Part shown: positions 1 through 7,510 of the stretch, piece after piece
How the letters are laid out: the number at the start of each line of letters is the position of its first letter
Position numbering within the stretch: position 1 is the stretch's first letter
Assembly (NCBI GenBank): GCA_030430105.1
Contig: JAUIFW010000028.1
Span: 1 to 10,463, forward strand
Length of the DNA stretch: 10,463 nucleotides
From: a bacterium
GTDB taxonomy: Bacteria; Patescibacteria; Gracilibacteria; 1-14-2-50-48-13
Reading direction: 5' to 3'
Notes under the pieces: generated by a model
What the model saw: only the letters and a program-made list of their open reading frames with translations
What the model was told of the DNA's origin: nothing
Databases searched by the model: none
Translations under genes and position numbers: made by a program

Positions 1-3000
1 AAACGGAAACTCCCCTCACCTGGAGTGACTATGAGGGTGTATGGCATTTGGAAGAGAGTACTGTAAGTACCTCTTCAAATAAACTAGGAGTCCTCACTAT
101 GCAGGCAATGGATGGTGGTGATGGAGGGTGGGCAAACCTCTTCGGTGACTCTCCTATCGGGACAACCATGCAGTTAGTTATCGACGAAGATCAAATCGGT
201 GATTCGGAGAGAACACACACCACGGAAGAAGTGGTGTACTGGATATTCAAGTCAGAAACGGGGATAGATATCAAGAACAGTGCTGGTACGATTATTGGTG
301 AAGTCGGGGTGGTGGAAGATGTAAGCATTACAGCAGGTTCAATAGCGCTAAACAATACCTATACAAGTCCGGTAGTCGTGGCAACACCGGTGATTCCATC
401 GACCAGTGATGCACCAGCAGTAACCCGGGTGAGTGCAGTTGGAGCAACAAGTTTCGATCTGCGCATCCAAAACCCAGGAGATATTGAGGTGCCAGCGGCT
501 AGAGATGTGTATTACATGGTAATAGAATCTGGATCTCATACGCTTCCAGGTGGGATCAGTATGGAAGCAGGTATAGAGTCAGTAACTGGACTCAATGGAA
601 AAAATGGTGTGAGTTGGGGGGCTGGAAGTATGGAGCAAATTACACCCGTACACACATACACCAATCCCTTGGTGCTTGGGCAGGTGATGAGTGAAAATGA
701 CGCAAAATGGTCCACCTTCTGGACATCAAATGGATCCCAGAGTACTCCACCTAGAAGCAACAGTATCTATATTGGTAGACACAACGGTGAGGATACGGAC
801 GATACGAGAGCCGCAGAGGATGTAGGATACATCATTGTTGAGGCAAGCACAGGTATCACAAATGGAGTGGAGTGGGAAGCGGCAAGAACCTCTGATTTCG
901 TACAGGGCGTTTTATCAAGCAATGCTCCATACAAGGTAACCCTAGAAAGCTCAGCACTATCTGGAGCTTTTAGAGATGCCACCATCAACGGATACACCGC
1001 CGACCTATCGGGAGGTGTGACAGGGGCACAAACAGGAAAGCTTGGAAATGCTGTAGATTTTGATGGAACAAGCAATACCTACGCGCCGATCAATGGGTTG
1101 ATCTTCAATCAAAAGAACACGCTTACGGAGCTGACCACCATGTTCTGGTTGAAAACCACGGATACGGCTCGCTCAGGTATCATCGATTTCGACCGATCAG
1201 AGCATTGGCAGGTGGGGCTCAATTTTCACAATGCTGGGGGACAGAATGGGCAAATCTCCTTTGATACGGCAAATAGCACGGATGGGATCAAAGATTTGAA
1301 CTCAGGAACGACGGTCAATGATGGCGCTTGGCATCACGTCGTCGTGGTCTATGACGACGCGGATGGGTCAGATAAGAGAATCTATATAGATGGGGTAGAG
1401 ACAGCTAGTGCAGAGCAACATACCACCGGTCTAGGTAAGGGGACTACACGGTACGGGTTCTTTGCGGATGGCTCAGAGGCAGGTAGTTTTGATGGAGGAA
1501 GGAATAACCTCGCATACGAAGGGCTGCTCGATGAGGTACGAATAAGCACCAGCGCCATTGATGCGGCAAGAGTTGCCGTACACTTCGCAAACGAGAACGA
1601 CAATGCTGCCTTTTGGAACAGTATCTCAGAGGAGGGGAGTAATCTTCCACCATCTGCGCCAACTACTCCCTACTTCAACCATACCTCTGCGCAGGCTAGC
1701 AGTACAAACCCCACCAATGTCTCCATCTATGGAACTTCTAGTAGAATCCCAAAATTCTCAGCAGTGTTTGAAGATGCGGATACTGGGGATACATCTGATA
1801 TGGCAAGAATCCAGGTAAGTACAGATCCTACATTTGCTTCTGTAACTCACTGGGACTCTGGTTTTGCAAGTATTGCAAGCGTGACAGAAGGGAATAGAAG
1901 CGCAGATATTAGCTATGATAGTCACGGAACGGCGGCAACCCTAGCCTTGGCGATGGATGATGGAAATACGACCTACTACTGGAGAATTGCCTTCGAGGAT
2001 GCTGCTGATGATGAGGGAGCGTGGTCTGCCGTGCAATCCTTTAGTCTTCTAGATATCCCAACTGTTCCAGACAATCTCTCTGCCTTAAAAACGGACGCAA
2101 GTCCAAATCCAGACACCTTTACCTTGAGCTGGCAGGACCGTTCTGTAGATGAGGCAAACTTTGCGATCCAGTATCAGGAAAATACAGGTGGAGGCTTTGG
2201 CGCATGGACGGACACGGCTGCAAGTCCGGTTGCAGCAAATGCTACGAGTGTTGTCTTTAATCAGACGGTGAATAACGCCGCATACAAGTTCCGGGTTCGC
2301 GCGTGTAACTATGCTGGATGTAGTGGGTACGAGGAGGACACCTTCGAGCACTACACGGATCCTGATGCGCCGGTGGATGTATATGGAGACTATCAGTCAG
2401 ATACGGAGTTTGATGTGTACTTCGATGATAGAAGTATCATTCAGCTAGTGGAAGTCGATAGATGCCAAGTATCTGCGGCGTGTGATGCAGCAACCTTCAC
2501 GAATGTGGATACGCTACTTGATGAAAGTACAGATATGCCCGTATCGGATTCAGGAAATACGGCTATAGATAGCGCATATAGATGGCGTGCTAGAGTAAAC
2601 AATGGGGCTGGTACCACGTCGGAGTACACCATGTCGCCTATTGAGTTTACCAAGCCTGATAGTCCTAGTAGCTTGAGCGCGGTCTATGTGACGGACGAGA
2701 TGATTGAAATTACTTGGACTGATGAAAGTAGCTTTGAGGATGGGTTTCGTATAGCCGTATCTATAGATGGGGGAGGGTATACGGATCTAACGCCTGGGGT
2801 AAATACGGTTGGAGCAGGCGTAGAGTCCTTCATCTATACGGGTGCGTCAGCGAATAGTACCTATACCTTCAGAGTCTTGGCCCATGTACAGGCTACGACC
2901 TATAATACAGAACTCCATTCTACGGATGCCTTCACTGCAACGGTATATTCTACGCCAGATGCTCCAAGTGACTTAAGTGTTACGTATAATGCGGACAATG

Positions 3001-4529
3001 ATATTGATCTTACATGGACAGATAATGCGGACTTCGAGTCTGGCTACCGCGTGTTAGTATCTGTGGATGGAGGAACTGAATCAGCAGTCGCAGTATTGGC
3101 AGCAGATACAGAAAGCTACAACTATACCGCGGGCACGGCGGAACATAGCTATGAATTTCGAATAGAAGCGTATCGTGAGCCCTCTGCTCCAGAGAATCCA
3201 AATGAGCTTGCAAGTAGGTCAGAGCTCTCAGATGAAATAACAACTTCGCCTGCTTCACCAACACTGTCAGTTGGGACCATAGGTGAGAGAAGTATACGTT
3301 GGAACATAACGGACAACTCAAGCATAGAAGATGGGTTTATTTTGTTTGATAGTGATGGAACAACGGAACGATCACGCCTTTCCGTGCCGAATATCACCTA
3401 CTTCCAAGAAAATGCCCTGGAGCCGAATACAAGCTACACGAGGTCCAGTAGAACATTTTTGAGTCAGCAGGGTGTGGAGCTCAGCTCTAGTGATTCAGGA
3501 CAACAGACTGCAGTGACCTTGGCGGCAAGTCCTACGGAAGTAGATGTGGAAGTGACTGGCGCTACAAGTACGGTAACTTGGGAAACGAATGGAAATCCTG
3601 TTGGTACAGAGTTCTATGTAGAAAACACGGGCACACTTGCGAATTCGGGTTGGGTAGCAGATGTTACAACTTGGGATGATGTCTATGACGAAGCAGACTG
3701 TGGCACATCCTACTCATACCAAGTAAAATCACGGAACTCGAATCTTGTAGAGTCTTTGGCTGAGGTATTTGAGATAGCGTTACCTGCTTGTCCTGTGGAG
3801 GAGTCCTCAAATACGCGAGTAAACGGAGGGGGTGGTGGATTTAGTGAGAGGCCATTAAACCCTTGGGAACTACCAGAGGAGGGGACGGTAGAGCAGGAGT
3901 CAGAGGAGGTGAAGAGCATATCTGAACGCGGTAGTGAACAAGACAGAATAGAGTCAGTAGATTCTGCAAACACGGGCCAAGATGTAGGTGCTTCGTGTAC
4001 AGAGCAATTTGCTGATACAGAGCAAAGCTGGGCAAGAGCATATATCACACATCTTCATTGTATTGGTATTGTAGATGGTAGAACGGAAACCACATACGAA
4101 CCAAATGAACCGATGAAGCGCATAGAGTTCCTCAAGCTTGTACTACTGGGGTTCAAGGATGAGCATATGATCAATGTGGAAAGTCAGATGTACATAGACG
4201 TTCCGCTCAGTAGTTGGTTTGCACCATATGTTCATAACGCAACAAGGCTTGGTATCGTCCACGGATATCGAAATGGATACTTCAAGCCAGAGCAGTATAT
4301 AACAAGGGCGGAAGCATTGAAGATATTGCTAACTGTGAAGGGGTTGGTGGATCAGGAGGCTGAGGTACAAGGGGAAGGATGGTATCTCTACTACGAAGAC
4401 ATAGCGAAAGAGGAAGGAGTACTAGCCTGGCTAACAGAACCAAACGAGTATCTCTTAAGAAGTGAGGCATCCCAAGTAATCTCCCAATCCATCAAGAGCG
4501 GGAAGGCTATATGGAACCTGGATCGATAG
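1..4529 (+). CDS. Large SLH-anchored surface protein with lectin-like, LamG and fibronectin-III modules (5' end outside window)
   Basis: The protein is probably exported and held on the cell surface, where it may bind glycans or other cells; that role is inferred from its domains. The frame is already open at position 3 and reads T-E-T-P-L-T-W-S-D-Y-E-G-V-W-H-L before the TTG at 48. That TTG is therefore internal and the true start and signal peptide lie upstream. Counting residues from the TTG: three lectin-like beta modules (about 13-280), a LamG-type jelly-roll (about 318-515, with 'GAWHHVVVVYD' and 'GLLDEVRIS' typical of the fold), about seven fibronectin-III-like modules (about 535-1248), a Gly5 plus acidic linker (about 1260-1312), and SLH repeats at about 1316-1370, 1382-1435 and a weaker one at 1447-1491. 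SLH repeats normally bind secondary cell-wall polymers. The gene ends in TAG, with a second in-frame TAG 18 nt further on, and is followed by a terminator. The domain types are clear; ligand and partners are unknown. Confidence 0.9.
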   Translation, partial: TETPLTWSDYEGVWHLEESTVSTSSNKLGVLTMQAMDGGDGGWANLFGDSPIGTTMQLVIDEDQIGDSERTHTTEEVVYWIFKSETGIDIKNSAGTIIGEVGVVEDVSITAGSIALNNTYTSPVVVATPVIPSTSDAPAVTRVSAVGATSFDLRIQNPGDIEVPAARDVYYMVIESGSHTLPGGISMEAGIESVTGLNGKNGVSWGAGSMEQITPVHTYTNPLVLGQVMSENDAKWSTFWTSNGSQSTPPRSNSIYIGRHNGEDTDDTRAAEDVGYIIVEASTGITNGVEWEAARTSDFVQGVLSSNAPYKVTLESSALSGAFRDATINGYTADLSGGVTGAQTGKLGNAVDFDGTSNTYAPINGLIFNQKNTLTELTTMFWLKTTDTARSGIIDFDRSEHWQVGLNFHNAGGQNGQISFDTANSTDGIKDLNSGTTVNDGAWHHVVVVYDDADGSDKRIYIDGVETASAEQHTTGLGKGTTRYGFFADGSEAGSFDGGRNNLAYEGLLDEVRISTSAIDAARVAVHFANENDNAAFWNSISEEGSNLPPSAPTTPYFNHTSAQASSTNPTNVSIYGTSSRIPKFSAVFEDADTGDTSDMARIQVSTDPTFASVTHWDSGFASIASVTEGNRSADISYDSHGTAATLALAMDDGNTTYYWRIAFEDAADDEGAWSAVQSFSLLDIPTVPDNLSALKTDASPNPDTFTLSWQDRSVDEANFAIQYQENTGGGFGAWTDTAASPVAANATSVVFNQTVNNAAYKFRVRACNYAGCSGYEEDTFEHYTDPDAPVDVYGDYQSDTEFDVYFDDRSIIQLVEVDRCQVSAACDAATFTNVDTLLDESTDMPVSDSGNTAIDSAYRWRARVNNGAGTTSEYTMSPIEFTKPDSPSSLSAVYVTDEMIEITWTDESSFEDGFRIAVSIDGGGYTDLTPGVNTVGAGVESFIYTGASANSTYTFRVLAHVQATTYNTELHSTDAFTATVYSTPDAPSDLSVTYNADNDIDLTWTDNADFESGYRVLVSVDGGTESAVAVLAADTESYNYTAGTAEHSYEFRIEAYREPSAPENPNELASRSELSDEITTSPASPTLSVGTIGERSIRWNITDNSSIEDGFILFDSDGTTERSRLSVPNITYFQENALEPNTSYTRSSRTFLSQQGVELSSSDSGQQTAVTLAASPTEVDVEVTGATSTVTWETNGNPVGTEFYVENTGTLANSGWVADVTTWDDVYDEADCGTSYSYQVKSRNSNLVESLAEVFEIALPACPVEESSNTRVNGGGGGFSERPLNPWELPEEGTVEQESEEVKSISERGSEQDRIESVDSANTGQDVGASCTEQFADTEQSWARAYITHLHCIGIVDGRTETTYEPNEPMKRIEFLKLVLLGFKDEHMINVESQMYIDVPLSSWFAPYVHNATRLGIVHGYRNGYFKPEQYITRAEALKILLTVKGLVDQEAEVQGEGWYLYYEDIAKEEGVLAWLTEPNEYLLRSEASQVISQSIKSGKAIWNLDR
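84..893 (+). repeat. Three tandem lectin-like beta modules (protein-level repeat)
   Basis: Three diverged copies of one module follow each other in the surface protein, at about 84-275, 309-573 and 627-893. Copies 1 and 3 align well. Each has a hydrophobic strand ending in a Q and an acidic/Gly turn ('TMQAMDGGDGGW' against 'GQVMSENDAKW'), then an acidic stretch with D/E-D-T/S-x-R-T/A, then 'TEEVVYWIFKSETG' against 'AEDVGYIIVEASTG'. Copy 2 has the 'YTSPVVVATPV' strand matching 'YTNPLVLGQVM' in copy 3, and 'ARDVYYMVIESGS' as its last strand. The strand pattern (P-V-V-V, then R, then V-x-Y-x-x-x-E) resembles H-type lectin folds. That resemblance is by eye, so a sugar-binding role is only a suggestion. 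Confidence 0.6.
2058..3790 (+). repeat. Tandem fibronectin type III-like modules (protein-level repeat)
   Basis: About six modules of 90-100 residues sit in a row, with borders near 2058, 2361, 2658, 2958, 3255 and 3525. A more diverged one lies upstream at about 1650-2055. Most begin with P-x-x-P or D-A/S-P followed by L-S, then a strand with a central Trp ('LSWQD', 'ITWTD', 'LTWTD'), and close with Y-x-F/Y-R-V/I-x-A, as in fibronectin-III domains. The modules at 2658 and 2958 are the most alike: both carry W-T-D-x-x-x-F-E-x-G-Y/F-R followed by a V-S-x-D-G-G hairpin, suggesting a fairly recent duplication. Such arrays usually act as spacers that hold a binding domain away from the cell. Confidence 0.75.
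3991..4520 (+). other. C-terminal S-layer homology (SLH) domain
   Basis: This is the cell-wall anchor of the surface protein. Repeat 1 has F-A-D, then W-A-R-A-Y-I, then G-I-V-D-G and a modified core 'MKRIEFLKLV'. Repeat 2 is closest to consensus: 'YIDVPLSSWFAPYV', then G-I-V-H-G-Y, then G-Y-F-K-P and 'ITRAEALKIL'. Repeat 3 is diverged but keeps the spacing and 'LLRSEASQVI'. Three repeats are the usual number for a pseudo-trimeric SLH unit. The linker just before it (about 3825-3990) is rich in Gly, Glu and Ser, as expected for a flexible wall-spanning segment. Confidence 0.85.
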
Positions 4530-4552
4530 GAAGAAAGCTTCCGCTAGATACG

Positions 4553-4581
4553 CTCCTGTGCTATACAGTACAGGAGTTTTT
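4553..4581 (+). terminator. Rho-independent terminator of the surface-protein gene
   Basis: A 10-bp stem (4553-4562 with 4567-4576, one G-U pair) closes a 4-nt loop and is followed by five T's at 4577-4581. It lies 23 nt after the TAG of the surface protein. The T-tract ends just 12 nt before the valS start codon, so valS needs its own promoter or depends on read-through. Confidence 0.85.
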
Positions 4582-4592
4582 AACATACTACT

Positions 4593-6938
4593 ATGACGGA
4601 GCTAGCAAAACGCTACGACCACAAGGAAATCGAGCCCAAGTGGCGGGCATACTGGGAGGAAAAGCAGGTCAACGCATTCAAATACGATGAAAGTAAGCCC
4701 ACCTACGTCATAGATACGCCGCCGCCATACGTATCCGCTGCACATTTGCACAGTGGGCATATCATGTCCTTTTCTCAGGCCGAGTTTTTTGCGCGCTATC
4801 GTCGCATGCGAGGCTACAACGTGTTCTATACCATGGGCTTTGATGACAACGGACTGCCCACAGAGCGCTACGTAGAAAAGAAGCACAATATCAATAAGTC
4901 CAAGATCACCAAGCGAGAGTTCGTTGAGCTGTGTCTCAAGGAGACGAAGGAGGGCTCACAAAACTATATAGAGCTTTGGAAGACCATGGGTCTTTCTCTC
5001 GACTGGTCAAAGACCTATTCCACCATCAACCCTACCGCCACCAAGGTATCACAGTGGTCGCTCATAGACCTCTGGAAAAAGGGTGCACTAGAGCGCAAGG
5101 AAATGCCTATTCTCTGGTGTACGCACTGTCAGACCGCGCTTGCTCAGGCGGACCTGGAGGATCAGGAAGAAATGGGAATGATGCACTACATCAACTTTGC
5201 GGACGCTGAGGGAAATCCACTACTCATTGCCACTACGCGCCCAGAGCTCATCCCCGCGGTGGTCGCTGTATACACCAATCCAGAGGATGAGAGATTCAAG
5301 CACCTCATCGGTACAGAAGCTACCGTACCTTTTGTGAATACCAAGGTCCCAATCAAGGCGAGTGACAAGGTGGATCCAGAGAAGGGGACAGGAATCATGA
5401 TGGTATCTACTTGGGGAGATGTAGAGGATGTAGAAAAGTGGCAGCTAGACAAGCTAGAAACTAGGCAGATCTTGGGAGTGAACGGTGTGCTCAATGAGTT
5501 AGCAGGAGAGTTTGAGGGTATGCACTTCAAGAAAGCAAGAAAAGCTATTGTAGAAAAGGCACAGGAGTTGGGTATCTACGTTCGAGGTGAGGAGAGAGAA
5601 CAGGTAAAAAATATACATGATCGATGTAAAACACCTGTGGACTTCATCGCAAGCAAACAGTGGTTTATCAAGCTTACGGATAAGAAGGAAGAATTCTTGG
5701 AGTTAGGGAGAAAACTCAATTGGTACCCTGCTCACTACCGAAGGGATTATGAAACTTGGGTAAACGGCCTCAAGTGGGACTGGTGTATTTCGAGGCAGCG
5801 CTTCTATGGAGTGCCGTTTCCGCTTTGGTATTGTAAGGGTTGCGAGGAACCAGTTTTTGCTGAGGAGGAACAACTACCTGTAGAGCCTTCTACAGCTAAG
5901 CCGCCAGTGGAGAATTGTCCTAGTTGTGCAGGGAAGGAGTTTGTCCCTGAAGAAGACGTAATGGATACATGGGCGACTTCTTCGTGTACACCATTTTTAC
6001 TTAGAGAATTAGTGGACGATCCAAAGATCAAGGAGGATATGTTCCCTGTAGGGGTACGTCCAAACGCTCATGAGATTATCCGTACCTGGGATTTTTATTC
6101 TGTTGTAAAGAGCTACTATCACTTTGGAGATGTGCCATTTAGAGATGTAATGATCTCTGGACACGGTACGGATGAGCAGGGGCGAAAGATTTCCAAGAGT
6201 CTTGGGAACTACACCCCACCTATGCAGTTGGTGGAGGAGCATGGCGCTGACGCGATTCGTTTCTGGGCTACGGGGGCAAACCTGGGCGAGAATCTAAAAT
6301 TTCAGCCCGCGGAGCTCAAAGTAGGAAAGAAGCTCTTCAACAAGCTATGGAATGTAGCAAAGCTTTTGCAGATGCATACACCTGAGTCTGGAGTACCAGT
6401 GGCACAGAGTCTCGAGGCAGCGGATGTGTGGGCACTTACAGAGCTCAAGAAAACCATCGAATTGATGGAGAAGTATATGGATGAATATGAGTTTGCGCAT
6501 GCGAGGCAAGCACTCTCAGACTTCTTCTGGAATATTTTTGCAGACCGATACATTGAGTTCATCAAGTACCGTCTCTGGGGAGAAGAGGGAAAATCAAAGG
6601 ACGCTGCAATCCATACATTAGCAACCTTGTTTGAAGGTGTGCTGAAACTCTTTGCACCCTTCTTCCCGTACGTGACAGAGGAGATCTACCACGGGCTTTT
6701 TATGAAAGAAGGAGAAGAGAGTATTCACCTCACGAGCTGGCCAGTGGTGACGCAGGTAGAGACCTCTATATTAGACGGGTTTGATAGGGCACTGGAGACT
6801 ATCGAAGCCATCAAAAAGTACAAGGCAGACAATCAGCTTTCCATCGGGGCAGAGCTAGAAACCATGCCAGTAGAAAGTACTATGGATGAAGAACGTTTTG
6901 GAGAATTTGTACGCAAGGTGATGCGTATTGAGGGCTAG
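4593..6938 (+). CDS. valS: Valyl-tRNA synthetase, archaeal/rickettsial type
   Basis: This cytoplasmic class I enzyme charges tRNA-Val with valine using ATP and edits mischarged threonine. Visible in order in the 781 residues: the ATP-binding HIGH motif as H-S-G-H (53-56), 'MGFDDNGLPTERYVEK' as in rickettsial and archaeal ValRS, a first Cys pair (C176, C179), the CP1 editing domain (T-T-R-P-E at 214-218, G-T-G at 265-267, W-G-D near 274-276), 'WDWCISRQRFYGVPFP', a zinc ribbon (C414, C417, C442, C445), 'DVMDTWATSS', and KMSKS as K-I-S-K-S (532-536). A helical anticodon-binding domain fills about 570-720. The C-terminal coiled-coil arm of ordinary bacterial ValRS is missing, which fits the rickettsial form. 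ATG 4593 is the only possible start because TAA at 4581-4583 closes the frame, and no Shine-Dalgarno precedes it. The 'FDDNGLPTE' and 'GTGIMMVSTWGD' motifs favour ValRS over IleRS or LeuRS. Confidence 0.95.
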   Translation: MTELAKRYDHKEIEPKWRAYWEEKQVNAFKYDESKPTYVIDTPPPYVSAAHLHSGHIMSFSQAEFFARYRRMRGYNVFYTMGFDDNGLPTERYVEKKHNINKSKITKREFVELCLKETKEGSQNYIELWKTMGLSLDWSKTYSTINPTATKVSQWSLIDLWKKGALERKEMPILWCTHCQTALAQADLEDQEEMGMMHYINFADAEGNPLLIATTRPELIPAVVAVYTNPEDERFKHLIGTEATVPFVNTKVPIKASDKVDPEKGTGIMMVSTWGDVEDVEKWQLDKLETRQILGVNGVLNELAGEFEGMHFKKARKAIVEKAQELGIYVRGEEREQVKNIHDRCKTPVDFIASKQWFIKLTDKKEEFLELGRKLNWYPAHYRRDYETWVNGLKWDWCISRQRFYGVPFPLWYCKGCEEPVFAEEEQLPVEPSTAKPPVENCPSCAGKEFVPEEDVMDTWATSSCTPFLLRELVDDPKIKEDMFPVGVRPNAHEIIRTWDFYSVVKSYYHFGDVPFRDVMISGHGTDEQGRKISKSLGNYTPPMQLVEEHGADAIRFWATGANLGENLKFQPAELKVGKKLFNKLWNVAKLLQMHTPESGVPVAQSLEAADVWALTELKKTIELMEKYMDEYEFAHARQALSDFFWNIFADRYIEFIKYRLWGEEGKSKDAAIHTLATLFEGVLKLFAPFFPYVTEEIYHGLFMKEGEESIHLTSWPVVTQVETSILDGFDRALETIEAIKKYKADNQLSIGAELETMPVESTMDEERFGEFVRKVMRIEG

Positions 6939-6963
6939 TGCCACCGAGCTCAGTAAACCACCG

Positions 6964-7003
6964 AAAGGCAAGGAAGAAAGTACATATTCACCTTGCCTTT
7001 TTT
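6964..7003 (+). terminator. Rho-independent terminator of valS
   Basis: A perfect 10-bp stem (6964-6973 with 6991-7000) with a 17-nt A-rich loop runs into a T-tract (6998-7003). It starts 26 nt after the valS TAG. An in-frame TAA at 6954 gives a back-up stop. Confidence 0.85.
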
Positions 7004-7021
7004 CTAAAATTTCTGTAAAAT
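6993..7021 (+). promoter_or_regulatory. Candidate sigma-70-type promoter for the small exported protein
   Basis: A -35-like TTGCCT (6993-6998, 4 of 6) and a -10-like TAAAAT (7016-7021, 5 of 6) are separated by exactly 17 nt. Transcription would start near 7028, giving a leader of about 30 nt that contains the Shine-Dalgarno. The -35 lies inside the 3' arm of the valS terminator, so the two signals share bases. A second TAAAAT at 7005-7010 has no good -35. Confidence 0.4.
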
Positions 7022-7045
7022 TCGCCAGCACAAAATACACATAAA

Positions 7046-7051
7046 AAGGAG
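7046..7051 (+). promoter_or_regulatory. Shine-Dalgarno of the small exported protein
   Basis: AAGGAG lies six bases before ATG 7058 and fixes that start. It is the only clear ribosome binding site in the window. The starts at 4593, 8146 (minus strand) and 8371 have none. Confidence 0.8.
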
Positions 7052-7057
7052 AACTAT

Positions 7058-7441
7058 ATGCACCATGCCGGTGTAGGATTTATTGCTTGCGTTATACTAT
7101 TTTTTGCCTTTGGTACGAAGAGTGCGAGAGGTAAAGAGGTTGGTCCTTCGGTTCTGAGAAATGTCATCCAGGTCTATGATGAAGGTCCTGTACTGGTTGA
7201 GATTTTAAAGGAAGTACGTCGCGGCCACTATCTTTGCATTGTGAAGAACAAGATGCAGGAGCCCATTGAGGTACATGTGGAGATCAAGGGAAGTTCACTC
7301 TCACCGATTGAAGCAGTCCTGAAGAAAAAGGGCTACAGTCTGCATCATTTCCAAATTGATGCGAGTGTATACCGGCGCCCAAAAATACAAAGGGTTCGAG
7401 TAGCCCAGGTTACCCTCATGATGGAACACATGTATCCATAG
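7058..7441 (+). CDS. Small exported protein of unknown function
   Basis: I do not recognise this 127-residue protein. Residues 4-19 (A-G-V-G-F-I-A-C-V-I-L-F-F-A-F-G) are a hydrophobic stretch after a short start, and a basic segment (T-K-S-A-R-G-K) follows. This looks like a signal peptide or membrane anchor; no clean A-x-A cleavage site is visible. The remainder alternates hydrophobic and polar residues as in a small beta-sandwich ('GHYLCIVKNKMQEPIEVHVEI', 'IQRVRVAQVTLMM'), is rich in Lys and Arg, and has a single Cys in the mature part. It stands alone between the valS terminator and a convergent terminator and has its own Shine-Dalgarno and candidate promoter, so it is probably monocistronic. 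The start, stop and flanking signals make it a likely real gene. Confidence 0.75.
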   Translation: MHHAGVGFIACVILFFAFGTKSARGKEVGPSVLRNVIQVYDEGPVLVEILKEVRRGHYLCIVKNKMQEPIEVHVEIKGSSLSPIEAVLKKKGYSLHHFQIDASVYRRPKIQRVRVAQVTLMMEHMYP

Positions 7442-7463
7442 AGGCAAAAGAAAAAAGAACAGT

Positions 7464-7493
7464 AAAAGAGCCACCAGAAAGGGGCTCTTTTTT
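7464..7493. terminator. Bidirectional terminator between convergent genes
   Basis: A perfect 9-bp stem (7464-7472 with 7483-7491) with a 10-nt loop has T's after it on the plus strand (7488-7493) and, from the A-run at 7464-7467, T's on the minus strand. It lies 22 nt past the stop of the small exported protein and 17 nt past the stop of the convergent minus-strand gene, so it can serve both. Confidence 0.8.
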
Positions 7494-7510
7494 CATATCT
7501 GTGTGAAACT

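Noticed and set aside
48..50. TTG as the start of the surface protein
   Set aside because: The frame is open upstream to the window edge and codes for typical domain sequence (Y-E-G-V-W-H-L-E-E), so the TTG is an internal Leu.
4529..4542. Small hairpin just after the surface-protein stop
   Set aside because: It has only 5 bp and no T-tract; the real terminator follows at 4553.
4530..4592. T-box or other leader control of valS
   Set aside because: Only 63 nt separate the genes and most of that is the terminator; there is no room for a T-box and no conserved T-box motif.
4593..6938. Isoleucyl- or leucyl-tRNA synthetase
   Set aside because: The FDDNGLPTE and GTGIMMVSTWGD motifs and the overall order match rickettsial/archaeal ValRS.
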